The notes beneath the pieces are model-generated. The model had not been told where the DNA came from and searched no databases. It was given only the letters and a program-made list of their open reading frames with translations. A DNA stretch of 64,000 nucleotides from Deinococcus aquaticus. Lineage in GTDB: Bacteria > Deinococcota > Deinococci > Deinococcales > Deinococcaceae. The translations under genes and the position numbers were made by a program. Numbering within the stretch: the stretch's first letter is position 1; each line of letters opens with the position of its first letter. Positions 55,802-63,456 of this stretch are shown here, in pieces. The stretch is taken from assembly GCF_028622095.1 (NCBI RefSeq), contig NZ_CP115165.1, positions 782,001 through 846,000 on the forward strand. Reading direction: 5' to 3'.

Positions 55802-56317
55802 GTGAGGCGGGTACTGGGCTGGCTGGTCACGCTGGCGGTGCTGGGCGGCGCGGCGTTCCTGTTGTGGCCGCAGCTGGAGGGCGCGCAGCGGTACGCGGCC
55901 CTGATGTCGGCCCCGGGGGCGACCGAGGCCTCGCTGCCCAACCCTCTGCCGGGGCAGCGCTTCGTGGACACCTGGGGTGGGGCGCGCAGTCAGGGCCGCA
56001 CGCACGAGGGCGTGGACATCTTCGCGCCGCGCGGCACGCCCATCCGCGCCACGACGCGCGGCGTGGTCGTGAACGTCGGCCCGAACAACCTGGGGGGCCG
56101 CACCGTCATGGTGCTCGGGCCGGGCGGGCAGCGGCACTACTACGCGCACCTGGAACGCTACCCGGACCTGAAGCGCGGCGACTGGGTCGAGCAGGGCGAC
56201 GTGGTGGGCTTTGTGGGCGACAGCGGGAACGCAAAGGGCACGCCCCCTCACCTGCACTACGGTATCTACACGACGGGCGGCCCCATCAACCCCTACCCAC
56301 TGCTGATCAACGAGTAA
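55802..56317 (+). CDS. M23 (LytM-type) metallopeptidase
   Basis: A 171-residue membrane-anchored peptidoglycan endopeptidase-like protein. Residues 5-22 form a signal anchor ([18 protein letters not shown]). The M23 domain shows [16 protein letters not shown] (HxxxD zinc ligands), YYAHLERY and HLHYGI (HxH), so all zinc ligands are present. It should cleave peptidoglycan cross-links near the membrane. GTG 55802 is the likely start. It is divergent from the M16 pair and convergent with the acetyltransferase gene. Confidence 0.92.
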   Translation: MRRVLGWLVTLAVLGGAAFLLWPQLEGAQRYAALMSAPGATEASLPNPLPGQRFVDTWGGARSQGRTHEGVDIFAPRGTPIRATTRGVVVNVGPNNLGGRTVMVLGPGGQRHYYAHLERYPDLKRGDWVEQGDVVGFVGDSGNAKGTPPHLHYGIYTTGGPINPYPLLINE

Positions 56318-56323
56318 CGCCGG

Positions 56324-56875
56324 TCAGCTGGCCCCCAGCAGCCGCGCCCGCACCACAGGCCACTCGGCGGCGATGATGGAGTACATGACCGTGTCGCGCT
56401 GCGTGCCGTCCGGGCGGGGCATGTGCTGACGCAGGACACCCTCGCGGGTGGCGCCCAGGCGTTCGATGGCCTGCTGGCTGCGGGTGTTCAGGAGGTCGGT
56501 CTTGATCTCCACACGCAGGATGCCCATCTCGCCGAAGGCGTGGTCCAGCAGCAGGCGCTTGAAGGTGCGGTTGGCGGGCGTGCGCATGAACGCCGGGGCC
56601 AGCCACGTACTCCCGATCTCCAGGCGGCGGTGCCTGGGGCGCATCTCCATGAAGCGGGTGGCGCCCGCCAGTTCGCCGCCCACCAGTTTCACGAACGGCA
56701 GCTGATCCAGGGCGTCCAGCGCGCCCGCGTAGTACCCCTCCAGGGTGGGGAAGGTGCCCATGCGGGCGTACTCGGCGGCGTGAGCCCGCGCCAGCGCCAT
56801 CAGCGGGTCGGCGTCGGCATCGGTCATGGGACGCAGGGTGTACGGGCCTTCGCTCAGGGTCAGGTCGTGGCGCAT
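56324..56875 (-). CDS. GNAT-family N-acetyltransferase (RimJ/RimL-like)
   Basis: A 183-residue GNAT enzyme transferring acetyl from acetyl-CoA, resembling ribosomal protein acetylating RimL-type and small-molecule relatives. Landmarks are YTLRPMTDADADPLMALARAHAAEYARMG, AGATRFMEMRPRHRRLEIGSTWLAPAFMRTPANRTFKRLLLDHAF (CoA-binding region), RVEIKTDLLNTRSQQAIERLGATREGVLRQH. TACAGT sits 6 nt before ATG 56875. Substrate unknown. It is divergent from the RDRM-linked gene, with 93 bp between starts. Confidence 0.92.
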   Translation of the reverse strand: MRHDLTLSEGPYTLRPMTDADADPLMALARAHAAEYARMGTFPTLEGYYAGALDALDQLPFVKLVGGELAGATRFMEMRPRHRRLEIGSTWLAPAFMRTPANRTFKRLLLDHAFGEMGILRVEIKTDLLNTRSQQAIERLGATREGVLRQHMPRPDGTQRDTVMYSIIAAEWPVVRARLLGAS

Positions 56876-56903
56876 GTGGGTACTGTACGGGGCAGGGGGC
56901 GGG

Positions 56904-56932
56904 TTGCGGTGTACCCGTCAAAATGTTATGCT
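56904..56932 (+). promoter_or_regulatory. Promoter of the RDRM-linked unit
   Basis: TTGCGG (56904-56909) and TATGCT (56927-56932) are 17 nt apart. The -10 box lies inside the RDRM-like palindrome. Confidence 0.65.
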
Positions 56933-56942
56933 ATTTACATAA
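56926..56942. promoter_or_regulatory. Radiation/desiccation response motif (RDRM), probable DdrO site
   Basis: TTATGCTATTTACATAA has the perfect half-sites TTATG and CATAA with a 7-nt centre and matches 14 of 17 positions of the RDRM as I recall it (TTATGTCATTGACATAA). It overlaps the -10 box, 26 nt before the next start, the usual geometry for DdrO repression relieved by PprI/IrrE after DNA damage. Confidence 0.8.
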
Positions 56943-56968
56943 AATTACATTCGATTCAGGAGTAAGCT

Positions 56969-57283
56969 ATGTTGTACCGTCACGGAGATGTTCTCGTTCA
57001 GCACGTCGATTCTCAGCAGTGGACCCAGGTGCGGGCCGCCGCCCATCCCCGTCCCGGCGCAGTCCTCGCGCGCGGCGAGGTCACCGGCCACAGCCACCGC
57101 TTTCGCGACCCGGCCCAGGTGCAGCTGTACACCGCCGGGGCCGAGACCTTCGTGCAGGTCACCGCACCCAGCGCCGACCTGATCCACGAGGAACACGCCA
57201 CCATCACGCTCCCGCAGGGCACGTACCGGGTGTGGATGCAGCGCGAGTACAGCCCCGAAGCCATCCGCCGCGTGATCGACTGA
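56969..57283 (+). CDS. Conserved 104-aa protein, RDRM-linked
   Basis: A 104-residue protein, MLYRHGDVLVQHV..., with VLARGEVTGHSHRF, LIHEEHATITLPQGTYRVWMQREYSPEAIRRVID. It resembles a small family whose genes sit beside DUF6745-type proteins, and I know of no characterised member. A His/Glu-rich pocket (GHSHR, HEEH) may bind metal. AGGAG 6 nt upstream fixes ATG 56969. An RDRM-like palindrome overlaps its promoter, so DNA damage control is predicted. It is followed directly by the DUF6745-like gene. Confidence 0.85.
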   Translation: MLYRHGDVLVQHVDSQQWTQVRAAAHPRPGAVLARGEVTGHSHRFRDPAQVQLYTAGAETFVQVTAPSADLIHEEHATITLPQGTYRVWMQREYSPEAIRRVID

Positions 57284-57284
57284 C

Positions 57285-58337
57285 ATGCGTATCCGCACCA
57301 GTCTCAGCGGCCCCACCCACGCGACCTCGCCCGTGGTGTCGCCCCGTCAGGTCACCGCCAGCGAGGCCCGCGACCTGATCCTGCGCGGTCAGGTCAGCGG
57401 TCCCCTGACCTTCCGGGGAACCCTCGACCTGAGCGGCGAGCGCCTGACCCGCCTGCCGGACGACCTGAGCGGCGACACCCTGAACATCAGCGGCACCGGG
57501 GTCCAGGCGCTGCCGGAGCGGCTGGAGGTCGGGGAACTGATCGCCAGCGGACAGCCCCTCCAGCACCTGCCAGCCAGCCTGCGCGTCCGCTTTCGCCTGA
57601 CCCTGGACGGCTGCGCCCGCCTGACCGACCTGCCCGCCGGCCTGAGCGTCGGATCGCTGAGCCTTCAGGACTGCGTGTCGCTGGAGGCGCTGCCGGAGGG
57701 GCTGGACGTGTGCTTCCTGAACCTCAGCCGCTGCGACGCCCTGAGCAGCTGGCCGGAGACGGCCCGCGTGCGCTTCGGGCACCTGACCCTGCGCGACTGC
57801 CTGAGCCTGCGCACCCTGCCCACGTGGCTCACGCAGGTCGCGCAGCTCGACCTGAGCGGGTGCCGGGGCATCACGGCCCTGCCGGACGGCCTGCGGATCA
57901 ACGGGTGGCTGGACGTGGCCGGCAGCGGCCTGAGCGCCCCGCCCGCCGGGCCGGACGTTCCGCTGCGCTGGCGCGGCGTGCAGGTCACCGAGCGCATTGC
58001 CTTCGACCCGGACAGCATCTCGGGCGCGGACGTCCTGGCGGAAGCCAACACCGAGGTACGGCGCGTGATGATGGAACGCATGGGGTACGAACGCTTCCTG
58101 GCTGAGGTCGGCGCGCAGGAACTCGACCGTGACCGCGACGCGGGTGGCGAACGGCGCCTCGTGCGGATCGACCTGCCAGACGACGAGCCTTTCGTGGCCC
58201 TCAGCGTGCAGTGCCCCTCGACGGGACGGCAGTACGTGCTGCGCGTGCCCCCCACCATCCGCACCGCACACGCCGGAAGCGCGTGGCTGGCCGGGTTCGA
58301 CGATCCGGCCGCCTACGCGCCGGTCATGGAGGCCTGA
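57285..58337 (+). CDS. DUF6745-like repeat protein, RDRM-linked operon
   Basis: A 350-residue protein. Residues about 40-220 are leucine-rich-type repeats, each near 20 residues (GTLDLSGERLTRLPDDLSGDTLNISG, DGCARLTDLPAGLSVGSLSLQDCVSLEALPEGLDV). A C-terminal domain follows: NTEVRRVMMERMGYERFLAEVG, DRDAGGERRLVRIDLPDDEPFVALSVQCPSTGRQYVLRVPP, the DUF6745 pattern. It starts 2 bp after the 104-aa gene and shares its transcript. Its 3' end overlaps the convergent radical SAM gene by 25 bp. Function unknown. Confidence 0.85.
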   Translation: MRIRTSLSGPTHATSPVVSPRQVTASEARDLILRGQVSGPLTFRGTLDLSGERLTRLPDDLSGDTLNISGTGVQALPERLEVGELIASGQPLQHLPASLRVRFRLTLDGCARLTDLPAGLSVGSLSLQDCVSLEALPEGLDVCFLNLSRCDALSSWPETARVRFGHLTLRDCLSLRTLPTWLTQVAQLDLSGCRGITALPDGLRINGWLDVAGSGLSAPPAGPDVPLRWRGVQVTERIAFDPDSISGADVLAEANTEVRRVMMERMGYERFLAEVGAQELDRDRDAGGERRLVRIDLPDDEPFVALSVQCPSTGRQYVLRVPPTIRTAHAGSAWLAGFDDPAAYAPVMEA

Positions 58338-59275
58338 GCGCCGCTTCCCCTCCACAGTTGCCGCGCCCGCTCCAGGTACGCCTCCGGCTGCGCCCAGTCC
58401 GGCCCCTCAGGAATGCGGGCCAGCAGGCCGGCCCCATACACGGCGCCCGCGCCGAGTTCCGGCAGGTGCACGTACCCGATGTGGCAGTCACAGGCAGCGC
58501 GCGTACACGGGCGCGGGGCGAGCAGCTCCCGCACGTCCTGCGCGTAGATGTTGCCCAGCGGCGCGGCGATGAAATGGCAGCGCCTCGCCTCGCCGTCACC
58601 GTCCACGCTGATCACGGACTCTCCGGCGTGACAGGCGTGGCCGCGCGTGCGGTAGGGGCGGGTATTCACCTCGAACAGCGGGTCGATCCCGCGCAGGGCC
58701 GCGCGTTCAGCCGGGGTGTACGGCCGGCCGCCCGCGAGGGCGTTCACCCACAGGTACGTGGCGGGGTTCAGGGCAGCCCGCAGGGCCTGAATGTCCGGCA
58801 GGCGGTCGGGGACGCCGACCACGCCGACGCTGTGCCGCACGCCCAGCACGTCCAGTTCGGCGGTGCGCGCCAGGAAGCGGGCCTGGGCGACCTCGCCAGG
58901 ATGGTACGTGGCCCACAGGCCCACCTTGCGCAGATCGGCGTGCTCAAGCCAGCGCAGCGGCCCGCTGAGATTCGTCTGGATCGCCACCTGCCGCACGTGC
59001 CGCAGGCGACTCAGGCGCGTGACGGCCTGCTGGTAGCGCGGCCAGATCAGCGCCTCGCCCCACGGCGTGAACAGCACGGATACCGGGAAGGGCTGCGCCT
59101 CCACCCACGCCACGAAGCGGTCCAGTGCGGACCGGTCGGCCTCGTGTTCCTCGGGCGTCTCGCGGTGCTTGGCAAACGGACAGTACGGGCAGCCGTAATT
59201 GCAGCTCGACAGTGGGCCCCGGTACAGCACCGTCAGGTGTTCCAGGGGACCGCCAGCCGCGTGGTCTACCGCCAC
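58313..59275 (-). CDS. STM4011-family radical SAM protein
   Basis: A 320-residue radical SAM enzyme. The [4Fe-4S] site is CNYGCPYCPF (CxxxCxxC) near residue 25, then a partial TIM barrel with LFTPWGEALIWPRYQ, TNLSGPLRWL and LWATYHPGEV. A C-terminal Cys-rich segment (CHAGESVISVDGDGEARRCHFI, CTRAACDCHIGYV) resembles an auxiliary-cluster SPASM-like domain. GTG 59275 overlaps the upstream STM4012 stop by 10 bp. It ends the five-gene cluster. Reaction unknown. Confidence 0.9.
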   Translation of the reverse strand: MAVDHAAGGPLEHLTVLYRGPLSSCNYGCPYCPFAKHRETPEEHEADRSALDRFVAWVEAQPFPVSVLFTPWGEALIWPRYQQAVTRLSRLRHVRQVAIQTNLSGPLRWLEHADLRKVGLWATYHPGEVAQARFLARTAELDVLGVRHSVGVVGVPDRLPDIQALRAALNPATYLWVNALAGGRPYTPAERAALRGIDPLFEVNTRPYRTRGHACHAGESVISVDGDGEARRCHFIAAPLGNIYAQDVRELLAPRPCTRAACDCHIGYVHLPELGAGAVYGAGLLARIPEGPDWAQPEAYLERARQLWRGSGAQASMTGA

Positions 59276-60603
59276 TCAAACGCCTCGCTGAGTCGCTGCA
59301 CGGCGTCCGAGTACAGCCACGGGCCGAGGGCGTCGGACCCTTCCATCCCGACTGGCGTGAGGGTCAGGGTCTCGCCGCGCTGTTCGGCCAGCCCCAGCGA
59401 GAGCAGCTGCGCCAGTTGCGGGAAGTCCTGCCGGGCCTCCGACGCGAAGGCCGCGCGGTAGGCGGTGAGATTCAGGCCCGTGTGGTGCAGCAGGGATTGC
59501 AGCACGTACCGCCGCCGCTGCTCATCGCCGCTCAGGTGCATCCCGTGCGAGGCGACCGCGAACGCCCCGTCCGGGCGGTCCACGAAATCACGGATGATGT
59601 CCCGCACGCCGACCGCGCCCACCGCGTACTCGCTGCTGTAGTGCAGGGCGCGCGTGTACGACCGCGCGCCACAACCCAGGCCCACCATGCCGTCGAGCTG
59701 ACAGGTGTACTCCGGTTCATCGCCCGGTGGCCCGTCTGCCCGCTGGAACCGGCGTATGGACGTCTGCACGTACCCGCGCGCGGTCAGGAAGTCGCGGCCC
59801 AGGCGGTACAGTTCCAGCCGCTCGTCGTCCCAGGAGCGCCCCAGGCGGCCGATGCCGGTCAGGGGCCGCACGTACAGCGGGTACAGGAACAGTTCCTCCG
59901 GCGACCACGTCAGGGCCGTTTCCAGCGAGTGCAGCCACGTCTGCGGCGTCTGGTGCGCCAGACCGTAGATCAGATCGATGTTCAGGCCCGGCAGGCCCGC
60001 CGCGCGGATGGCGTCCAGGGCGCGGCGCACCTGCGCGCCGTCCTGCGCGCGGCCCACGCTGCGAACCTCGCTGTCCACGAAACTCTGCACGCCGATGCTG
60101 ACGCGATCCACACCCCGCGCGGCCAGCACCGCCAGCCGGTCCGGCGTGGCCGTCGCCGGCGAGGTCTCCACAGACGCGGGCAGATCCCGTGGCGACGCGC
60201 CGAAGGTGTCCTCCAGCAGGTCGAACACGCGCTCCAGATCCCCGGCGCGCAGGTAGGTGGGCGTACCGCCACCCAGCGCCATGCGGGAGAACCGGGCGCC
60301 CGCGCCCAGCGCGCCCCGGATCACCCGGGCCTGCCGGGTCACGGCGTCCAGGTACTCTTCCTCCAGCGTTCTGGGCGCGTTCACAGTGGTGAACAGGTTG
60401 CAAAAGCCGCAGCGCATCTCGCAGAAAGGCACATGCAGGTACAGGAACAGGTTGTCCTTCTGCTCGGCCGCCCAGGCGTCCCGTAGCGGCACGGGCGGGT
60501 CCAGCGGGCGGTAGGCGGTCTTGTGCGGGTACGCGTACGTGTACGCCTGGAACGGCCCGCGCGCCAGAATCTTGGAGAGGCTGGATGGAGAGGTGATGGT
60601 CAT
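59266..60603 (-). CDS. STM4012-family radical SAM protein (HemN/HemW-like)
   Basis: A 445-residue radical SAM protein of the coproporphyrinogen oxidase-like class. The cluster motif is CEMRCGFCN (CxxxCxxC) near residue 61, with GGGTPTYL, SIGVQSF, NIDLIYGLAHQTPQTWLHSLETAL typical of HemN/HemW and a HemN_C-like tail. Membership in this cluster marks it as STM4012 rather than a heme enzyme. It overlaps STM4013 by 4 bp (ATGA). Substrate unknown; a methylation or rearrangement is inferred. Confidence 0.9.
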   Translation of the reverse strand: MTITSPSSLSKILARGPFQAYTYAYPHKTAYRPLDPPVPLRDAWAAEQKDNLFLYLHVPFCEMRCGFCNLFTTVNAPRTLEEEYLDAVTRQARVIRGALGAGARFSRMALGGGTPTYLRAGDLERVFDLLEDTFGASPRDLPASVETSPATATPDRLAVLAARGVDRVSIGVQSFVDSEVRSVGRAQDGAQVRRALDAIRAAGLPGLNIDLIYGLAHQTPQTWLHSLETALTWSPEELFLYPLYVRPLTGIGRLGRSWDDERLELYRLGRDFLTARGYVQTSIRRFQRADGPPGDEPEYTCQLDGMVGLGCGARSYTRALHYSSEYAVGAVGVRDIIRDFVDRPDGAFAVASHGMHLSGDEQRRRYVLQSLLHHTGLNLTAYRAAFASEARQDFPQLAQLLSLGLAEQRGETLTLTPVGMEGSDALGPWLYSDAVQRLSEAFEWR

Positions 60604-61400
60604 AGGGCTCCCAGAATCCGTTCAGTGTACGGGACCGTCCACACGGCCGGGTGCGCGATCCGGTGGCCCCAGTACCCGTCGTCACCGAAGCACGTGCCGT
60701 GATCGGCGCACACGATCAGCAGCGCAGAACCCCGGGCGCGCAGGGCGTCCAGCAGGATCGGCAGGGCCGCGTCCACGCTACGCAGCGCGGCCCGCTGCGA
60801 GTCCGGCGAGTCCACCCGTGCGCCCGGCAGGTACATGTGCGTGGGCGTGTGCGTGGCCGCCACGTTCAGCAGCAGGAACACAGGCCGCCCCGCCACGCGG
60901 GTCACGGCGTCGGCCGCGACCCCCATCTGCACGCGCGCGGAATCCGGGTTCTTCACGCCCAGCGCGGGCGACCAGTGCGCCTCGGCAAACAGGGCCGGCA
61001 GGGCCGAGCCCAGCGCCGTGCGCCCGTTGAAGAAACCCACGCCGCCCACGCAGACCGTGTGGTAGCCGCGCGCGGCCAGCGCCTGCGGCAGCGTCGCCTC
61101 GGGGAACACGAAGGTGCCACTGCCCGTGCTGCGGCTGCCCCCGAACTCGGCGGCGAACAGCCGGGCATGCCGCCCCGGCCGCGCGGGCGTGGGCAGGAAC
61201 CCCGCCAGGAACGCGTGGTGCGCCGCGTACGTGAAACTGCCCGGCGTGTGCCGCGCCTCCCACCCGTCCGGCGGCAGCAGCGCGGAGAGGTTCGGCGTCT
61301 CACCCAGTTCGTGCGCCCGCGCGGCCACGTCGAACCGCAGGCTGTCCAGCGTGACGAGCACCACGTCACAGCCGGGAATCAGGTCACGCGGTCGCAGCAT
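60600..61400 (-). CDS. STM4013/SEN3800-family hydrolase (alkaline phosphatase/sulfatase fold)
   Basis: A 266-residue protein of the alkaline phosphatase superfamily, shorter than typical sulfatases. It has DVVLVTLDSLRFDVAARAH (metal Asp pair), RHTPGSFTYAAHHAFLAGFLPT (nucleophile region with Thr/Ser), VAATHTPTHMYLPG and a late CADHGTCFGDDGYWGHRIAHPAVWTVPY (metal Asp-His). Phosphodiester or sulfate hydrolysis is inferred. It overlaps both neighbours (17 bp with STM4014, 4 bp with STM4012). Confidence 0.9.
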   Translation of the reverse strand: MLRPRDLIPGCDVVLVTLDSLRFDVAARAHELGETPNLSALLPPDGWEARHTPGSFTYAAHHAFLAGFLPTPARPGRHARLFAAEFGGSRSTGSGTFVFPEATLPQALAARGYHTVCVGGVGFFNGRTALGSALPALFAEAHWSPALGVKNPDSARVQMGVAADAVTRVAGRPVFLLLNVAATHTPTHMYLPGARVDSPDSQRAALRSVDAALPILLDALRARGSALLIVCADHGTCFGDDGYWGHRIAHPAVWTVPYTERILGAL

Positions 61401-62514
61401 GGGCCTCCGCCGGGTTCAGCAGGGCGCGCAGCTGGGCGCCGTACGTGTCCCGCCCGTGCGCCAGCACACCCCGGTGGTAATCCCCGAAAGCATTGACCTC
61501 CAGCACCGCGCAGTGCCGCCATCCGGGCGTGAGTAGCACATCCACCCCGCCGTACAGCGCGCCGGGAAACGCCGCCAGCGCCGACCGCGCCGCGCGGGTC
61601 ACGTCTGCCCAGCGGTCCGCGCCCAGTTCGGCCTGCAGGGCCGTCAGGTCGCCGCGTTCGTTGCCCAGGTGCAGGTTCGTGATCGGGCCGCGCCCCAGCC
61701 GCACCAGCGCGTGATCCGCGCGGCCGCCGATGACCACCACGCGCAGGTCGACCGGGCCACCCTGCCACGACGCCTTCGGCAACCAGCGTTCCACGTGCAG
61801 GCCGTGCGGCGCGAGCCCATCCACGATGGTCCGCACCTCCGGCCACGTGCGGGCGTGGATCAGGCGGCGCGAGTTGAACAGCCGCCCCCCCTCCACCCGG
61901 ACGGTACTGACTGCCGACACCTGCCTTCCCGACCAGCGCAGCGCCACCGCGCCGGACGCGCTCGACCCAAAAGCGAGTTTCACGAACACCTGCGACCATC
62001 CACGTTCCCGCGCGGCGAGCAGCACGTCGTCCAGCGAGTGCACGGGCGGCAGTGCGTCCGGCACGGGCACGCCCGCCGCGTGCAGGCGCGCGTGCGTGGC
62101 GGGCTTGTCAAACATGGCCAGGATGTGGTCGCTGTGCTGCATCCGCCGGTGCGGGGGGGCCTGCGCCAGTCCAGCCTCCACCTCGCGCAGCACGGCACTG
62201 AAGCCCGCGTACCACGCGCGCATCGGCGCGATCTCCCCCGCCGCCAGATCCGTAGGCACACCCCCGCCCCGCTCGATCAGGGCCCGCTCGGTGGGCAGGT
62301 CCTCGCCCGGCGATTCCAGCCGCACGACCGTCCCGGGCCGCACGAGGTCCGGCAGCGCGGCCCGGCCCGCCAGCACGTCCAGGTACGACACCGTGCGGGC
62401 GGGCGGCCAGCCCAGCCCGGCCAGGGTCGCCTGGAACGCCCGCGCGCGCCGTCCGTCCGGCGGGCCGATCAGCAGGACGTCCGGCCCGGCGCGGCCCGCA
62501 CCCACGCGGCTCAC
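61384..62514 (-). CDS. STM4014-family ATP-grasp-like protein
   Basis: A 376-residue ATP-grasp-type ligase candidate. The middle has SDHILAMFDKPATHARLHAAGVPVPDALPPV then VFVKLAFGSSASGAVAL (ATP-binding Lys), VERWLPKASWQGGPVDLRVVVIGG and a late GVDVLLTPGWRHCAVLEVNAFGDYHRG (metal Glu/Asn). It could form an amide or peptide bond in the pathway. GTG 62514 overlaps the STM4015 stop (GTGA) and was chosen over an upstream in-frame codon on that basis. Confidence 0.88.
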   Translation of the reverse strand: MSRVGAGRAGPDVLLIGPPDGRRARAFQATLAGLGWPPARTVSYLDVLAGRAALPDLVRPGTVVRLESPGEDLPTERALIERGGGVPTDLAAGEIAPMRAWYAGFSAVLREVEAGLAQAPPHRRMQHSDHILAMFDKPATHARLHAAGVPVPDALPPVHSLDDVLLAARERGWSQVFVKLAFGSSASGAVALRWSGRQVSAVSTVRVEGGRLFNSRRLIHARTWPEVRTIVDGLAPHGLHVERWLPKASWQGGPVDLRVVVIGGRADHALVRLGRGPITNLHLGNERGDLTALQAELGADRWADVTRAARSALAAFPGALYGGVDVLLTPGWRHCAVLEVNAFGDYHRGVLAHGRDTYGAQLRALLNPAEAHAATA

Positions 62515-63431
62515 TCGCCCAGGGCTACGAACCGCCACTCTTCGTCGTCGTCCTGGCGGTCACTGGCGTCCACCTCGGGCGGCAGGGCCTCCAGCCGGGC
62601 GACCATCTCGCCGCTCATGAAGTGGTGGGCGACATGCAGTTTCTTCAGGTTTCCCACGTGCTCACTGCCCAGCAGGGCCTGGGCGCCCTCGTCCGTCAGG
62701 ACGCCCAGCGACAGGTCGAGTTCCTCCAGCGTGGCCGTGACGGGCGCGCTGGCGAGCACCTGCGCAATCTGATCCTGGTAGTCGCTGTTCTTCAGCCCCA
62801 GGTACTTCAGACGCGGGAACAGCGTGCCGTCCAGCAGGGGCGTCAGGTCATCCACGCTGCTCGTCGCACCGTAATTGTCGGTGCCCAGGAACAGTTCCAG
62901 GTGCTCCAGCGCGGGCAGGTCCGCCGTCATGACCTGCCGCACCACCGAGGCGTCCAGCCCGCCGGTCTGGATGATCAGGTGCCGGAGTTCCGGCAGGTGC
63001 AGTGGCCCGAGGCTCAGTTCGTTGCCGCCCCGCACACCCAGATGCGTCAGGCGCGGGTACGCGGCCAGCACGGGCGACAGGTCCCCGTTCGTGATCCACG
63101 AGAGCTCGGATTCCTCTGAGGTGATGTCGTTGATGAACAGCACCCGCAGGTTGGGCAGGGCCCCGTGCGCAGCGGTCAGGGCCTGGATCATGGCGTCAGG
63201 CGACGAGCCGGACGAGACCTCCTCGTCCCACATGCCCACCACCAGTCCGCGCGTGGCTTCCACGCCCGGCAATGCCAGGAACGCGCTCAGTTTGTCCGTC
63301 CACGAGCCGCCCTCGTCCCAGTCCACCGACAGGCGCACCATGGTCGTCGCGGGGTCCGGCAGGGGATCGCCGGGATTCCACGGCTGCACGCGAAGGTCAC
63401 CGAACCCGGTCAGATGCTCGTAGATGGCCAT
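62511..63431 (-). CDS. STM4015-family leucine-rich-type protein
   Basis: A 306-residue protein, first gene of the minus-strand cluster. It has repeated leucine-rich-type strands (LPNLRVLFINDITSEESELSWI, YPRLTHLGVRGGNELSL, LPELRHLIIQTGGLDASVV, LPALEHLELFLG, FPRLKYLGLKNSDY, TLEELDLSLGVLTDEGAQAL) and an acidic C-terminus. It probably binds a protein or peptide partner for the radical SAM enzymes. TACACT is 6 nt before ATG 63431, so the cluster has its own leaderless-type promoter. It differs from the DUF6745 repeats at 57285. Confidence 0.88.
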   Translation of the reverse strand: MAIYEHLTGFGDLRVQPWNPGDPLPDPATTMVRLSVDWDEGGSWTDKLSAFLALPGVEATRGLVVGMWDEEVSSGSSPDAMIQALTAAHGALPNLRVLFINDITSEESELSWITNGDLSPVLAAYPRLTHLGVRGGNELSLGPLHLPELRHLIIQTGGLDASVVRQVMTADLPALEHLELFLGTDNYGATSSVDDLTPLLDGTLFPRLKYLGLKNSDYQDQIAQVLASAPVTATLEELDLSLGVLTDEGAQALLGSEHVGNLKKLHVAHHFMSGEMVARLEALPPEVDASDRQDDDEEWRFVALGE

Positions 63432-63456
63432 ACCCGGAGTGTACCCAGTGAACGGT

